Positions 61,963 through 64,000 of a DNA stretch of 64,000 nucleotides are shown one piece after another (position 1 is the first letter of the stretch; each line of letters begins with the position of its first letter). Position numbers and translations under genes: made by a program. This DNA is from UBA2589 sp965223235. GTDB taxonomy: Bacteria; Gemmatimonadota; Gemmatimonadetes; Longimicrobiales; Gaopeijiaceae. Where the stretch lies: contig CBDCVV010000022.1 in the NCBI GenBank assembly GCA_965223235.1, positions 62,001-126,000 of the forward strand, written 5' to 3'. Under the pieces are notes generated by a model, which did not search any database, was not told the origin of the DNA, and saw nothing but the letters and a program-made list of their open reading frames with translations.

Positions 61963-62336
61963 TCGCAGTCGGAGCAGCGGTCGTGAAACGAAACGGTCGC
62001 TATCTCCTCGCGCGGCGCCCCCAGGGGAAGAGACACGGAGGTCTGTGGGAGTTTCCGGGAGGCAAAGTCCAACCGGGCGAATCGACGGAGGTCGCCATCC
62101 GACGGGAACTGAAGGAAGAGCTCGGGATGGAGGTCACCGAGGTGGGCGAGCTCCTCGCCTCGATCCACGACGAAGGATCAGACTTCGAGGTCCACTTTCA
62201 CCCGGTCCGCGCCGAGGGAGATCCTCAACTCTTCGAGCACGACGAAGTCGGCTGGTTCGACTCCGACCAGCTCCCTGACCTCCCGCTCGCGCCTACGGAT
62301 CGGGACTTTGCGACGAGGAGTCTGTCCGCACTCTGA
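61959..62336 (+). CDS. Nudix NTP pyrophosphohydrolase (MutT-like)
   Basis: 125 residues from a GTG overlapping the carrier stop. The Nudix box is GGKVQPGESTEVAIRRELKEELG, preceded by RRPQGKRHGGLWEFP as in MutT/CTP pyrophosphohydrolases. Hydrolyses oxidised (d)NTPs such as 8-oxo-dGTP. C-terminus (EVGWFDSDQLPDLPLAPTDR) is also MutT-like. Overlaps the convergent RsmF gene by 44 nt. Confidence 0.88.
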   Translation: MIAVGAAVVKRNGRYLLARRPQGKRHGGLWEFPGGKVQPGESTEVAIRRELKEELGMEVTEVGELLASIHDEGSDFEVHFHPVRAEGDPQLFEHDEVGWFDSDQLPDLPLAPTDRDFATRSLSAL

Positions 62337-63849
62337 GCAGGTCCGCCGCACGAGCGCGAGGGATCTCGCTCTTGAGCCCATCGCGTGTCACGGCACCTCG
62401 CCCGCACGTGTGCCCCCGCCATCGAAGGGCGATCGGGCCCCGTGCGTCGATCGAGGTCGGTACGGGCTCCCCCACGAGCAGTCGATCGAGCTCGTCGTCC
62501 GTGACGTCGACCCACCGCTCCGTCGCATTCGTTCCAGCCATGCGTAGGAGATCGTTGGTCGGGCGCGCCCGTCCGCGTGAATCGAAGTCGACCCCCCGTA
62601 CCCCTGCCGAGATGAGTCGCCACGCCCCTTCCTCCCAGAGGTCGATCGGCCACTCCTCTACGGTGTGGGTCCACACCTTCCCTCCTCGGAGAAGGCTCCG
62701 GTGCCGCGATAGCCACGCTTCCATTCCGAAGCGTTCCGCCATCCCCCGGACCACGTCCACCCACGCCCCGGGTTCGCCGTCGCCAGGTGCCGCGGCTGCT
62801 ACGTGTGACGCCGAATCAGGCGCGCGATCTTGGTACGTCGGGGGCACGACGGACCACCCCGCGTCAGGACTACCACCTGAACTACCACCCGAGCCATCCT
62901 CCAAGCGAACCAGCTTCGTAATGAAGAGTCCACCCGAATCGAAGTGATGAGGGTAAATGCGAGCCGCGCCTTCGAGCCTTGCGTCAAAGCTCGTACCCTC
63001 GAAGTCGAGGACCCCGCCGGCATGTGGGACCGGTAACCGCACGGGAACGAGATCCACGGGGAGCTCCTGGAGCGCCCTCGAGACCACGGCCTCGTTCTCT
63101 TCCGGAGCGAACGTGCAGGTAACGTAGAGGATGATGCCACCAGGCCGTGTGACCCGCACCGCCTTCTCGAGAAGCGCCCTTTGGGTGGTCGTGACGTAGC
63201 GCAAGAACGACTTCGATTGTCGAGGGGCTGCCCCTCCACTTCTCCTCAACGTCCCCTCGCCCGAGCACGGGGCATCCACCAGGACCCGGTCGAAGAGCGC
63301 ACTTTCGGGGAGCCTTCGGCCGTCACCCGCGCATACCACGACGTTCGTATGCCCCAGCCGATAGATATTTCCCAGCAGACCCCGAATGCGCGGCTCCGAG
63401 ACCTCGTTCGCGACGACACACCCGGTCCCTCCCAGGAGCTCTGCGATGTGCGTCGTTTTTCCGCCCGGCGCCGCGCACAAGTCGAGTACGCGGTCGCCTA
63501 CCTCGACGTCGAGGAGAGGAGCGACGACTCCGGTCGAAGCCTGCTGGACATAGATGTGCCCGGCCCAATGTTCGAAAGTGCGGGAGATAGGCCGCTCGGC
63601 GGCCAGAACCTCTCGAAAGCCGGGCATGCCGTCCAACCCGCCCGTTGTGAAGCCGGCTTCGGTCAGGCGTTCGGCTACCTCAGTCTCCGAGACCCGACCC
63701 GCACGCACGCGAAAGACAGTCGGCTCCGGGCGTGACGCGGCCGCCACGAAGCGATCCCACTCCGGTATGAAGGCTCGGTAGCGGGACAGGTCGACGGGTT
63801 GGTCGCGCTTGGATCTGCGCCGCCGCGAGCGACGGGACCGCTGCGTCAC
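62293..63849 (-). CDS. RsmF/RsmB-type rRNA (cytosine-C5) methyltransferase
   Basis: 518 residues. The SAM-binding site is VLDLCAAPGGKTTH; catalytic motifs are DAPCSGEGTLRR (motif IV, Cys) and YVTCTFAPEENE (motif VI, Cys). The C-terminal part (about 400-518) contains the RsmF-like tail (RMAGTNATERWVDVTDDELDRLLVGE, then LRWRGHTCGRGAVTRDGLKSEIPR), an RNA-binding PUA-like region. N-terminal basic RSRRRRSKR. It modifies 16S rRNA (C1407 in E. coli). Start ATG/GTG at 63849, 25 nt after the GroES-like stop, so probably the same operon. Confidence 0.9.
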   Translation of the reverse strand: MTQRSRRSRRRRSKRDQPVDLSRYRAFIPEWDRFVAAASRPEPTVFRVRAGRVSETEVAERLTEAGFTTGGLDGMPGFREVLAAERPISRTFEHWAGHIYVQQASTGVVAPLLDVEVGDRVLDLCAAPGGKTTHIAELLGGTGCVVANEVSEPRIRGLLGNIYRLGHTNVVVCAGDGRRLPESALFDRVLVDAPCSGEGTLRRSGGAAPRQSKSFLRYVTTTQRALLEKAVRVTRPGGIILYVTCTFAPEENEAVVSRALQELPVDLVPVRLPVPHAGGVLDFEGTSFDARLEGAARIYPHHFDSGGLFITKLVRLEDGSGGSSGGSPDAGWSVVPPTYQDRAPDSASHVAAAAPGDGEPGAWVDVVRGMAERFGMEAWLSRHRSLLRGGKVWTHTVEEWPIDLWEEGAWRLISAGVRGVDFDSRGRARPTNDLLRMAGTNATERWVDVTDDELDRLLVGEPVPTSIDARGPIALRWRGHTCGRGAVTRDGLKSEIPRARAADLLRVRTDSSSQSPDP

Positions 63850-63874
63850 CTCGAGCTCCGTCGTCTCTGTGGAG

Positions 63875-64000
63875 CTAAAAAGTGGGGAGGCTGTCGTCGT
63901 CCTCGGCGTCCCGCACGAGCGTGAGGATCGCAGCCTGAGGGACGACTAGGTATTGCTCTCCCTCGAAGGAAATCTCGACAGCCGCCCGTCGGAAGAAGAT
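63875..64000 (-). CDS. C-terminal end of a GroES-like co-chaperonin, truncated by the window edge
   Basis: The last 41 residues are visible: IFFRRAAVEISFEGEQYLVV, then PQAAILTLVRD and an acidic tail ending LPTF. The GEQYLVVPQAAILTLV stretch corresponds to GEEYLILRESDILAVV of GroES. Stop TAG at 63877-63875. The 5' portion lies beyond the window. Note that the next gene on this strand is rsmF, not groEL, so it may be a stand-alone paralogue. Confidence 0.6.
   Translation of the reverse strand: MFFRRAAVEISFEGEQYLVVPQAAILTLVRDAEDDDSLPTF

Noticed and set aside
1..64000. CRISPR array, rRNA operon, insertion sequence or phage segment
   Set aside because: No regularly spaced repeats, no rRNA-like sequence, no transposase or integrase motif seen on either strand.

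Overview
The window is gene-dense, high-GC bacterial chromosome with no rRNA, tRNA, transposase, phage or CRISPR signal that I can see. Gene content suggests a Gram-negative, free-living chemoheterotroph: many signal peptides, lipoproteins and Tat leaders, a lone GspG-like pseudopilin, an NTT-HEAT-cNMP fusion, a HEAT-cyclophilin lipoprotein, a metzincin lipoprotein and several hybrid histidine kinases. I would place it tentatively in or near Gemmatimonadota; this is inference from gene style, not from a marker gene.

Layout. 1-11.9 kb: a mixed housekeeping and envelope region with a Fpg/Nei glycosylase, a pseudopilin-like protein, a DHA2 drug exporter, a MenH-like hydrolase, and an alpha-oxoamine synthase (sphingoid-base type) overlapping an acetoacetate-decarboxylase-like gene. 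12-14.5 kb: a membrane hybrid histidine kinase. 14.6-18.3 kb: a tightly packed set of six genes, namely a thioredoxin-like membrane protein, a propeller lipoprotein, a 71-residue secreted peptide with eight cysteines, a six-helix membrane protein, an ECF sigma factor and a zinc anti-sigma factor. I consider this the most likely undescribed system. 18.4-31 kb: a signalling island with FlgM-like and FliA-like proteins, a ChpT-like pseudokinase next to an NtrC-type activator, a single-domain receiver, an HPt protein overlapping a three-receiver hybrid kinase, and a FIST sensor gene overlapping a PAS-GAF hybrid kinase followed by a membrane PAS hybrid kinase.

31-42 kb: HEAT-cyclophilin lipoprotein, DAACS symporter, YchF-like GTPase, Tat-exported HisC-like aminotransferase, MFS carrier, CopC-like protein, and a damaged stretch (39.6-40.7 kb) with C-rich repeats, a long inverted repeat and three +1 frameshifts in two adjacent genes. 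42.4-52 kb: the NTT-HEAT-cNMP fusion, a CopA/CopZ copper-efflux pair, PdxH, a DUF2461 protein, lactate permease and a creatininase-family hydrolase. 52-64 kb: acyl-CoA ligase, a DUF454 protein, a metzincin lipoprotein coupled to a GT-C-like membrane protein, a Tat-exported metallo-beta-lactamase-fold hydrolase, a Vgb-like propeller, a YfcC-type carrier coupled to a Nudix hydrolase, RsmF, and the C-terminal end of a GroES-like protein at the right edge.

Many neighbours share 4-nt stop/start overlaps, so short operons dominate. All functional assignments are read from motifs by eye; no database search was run.
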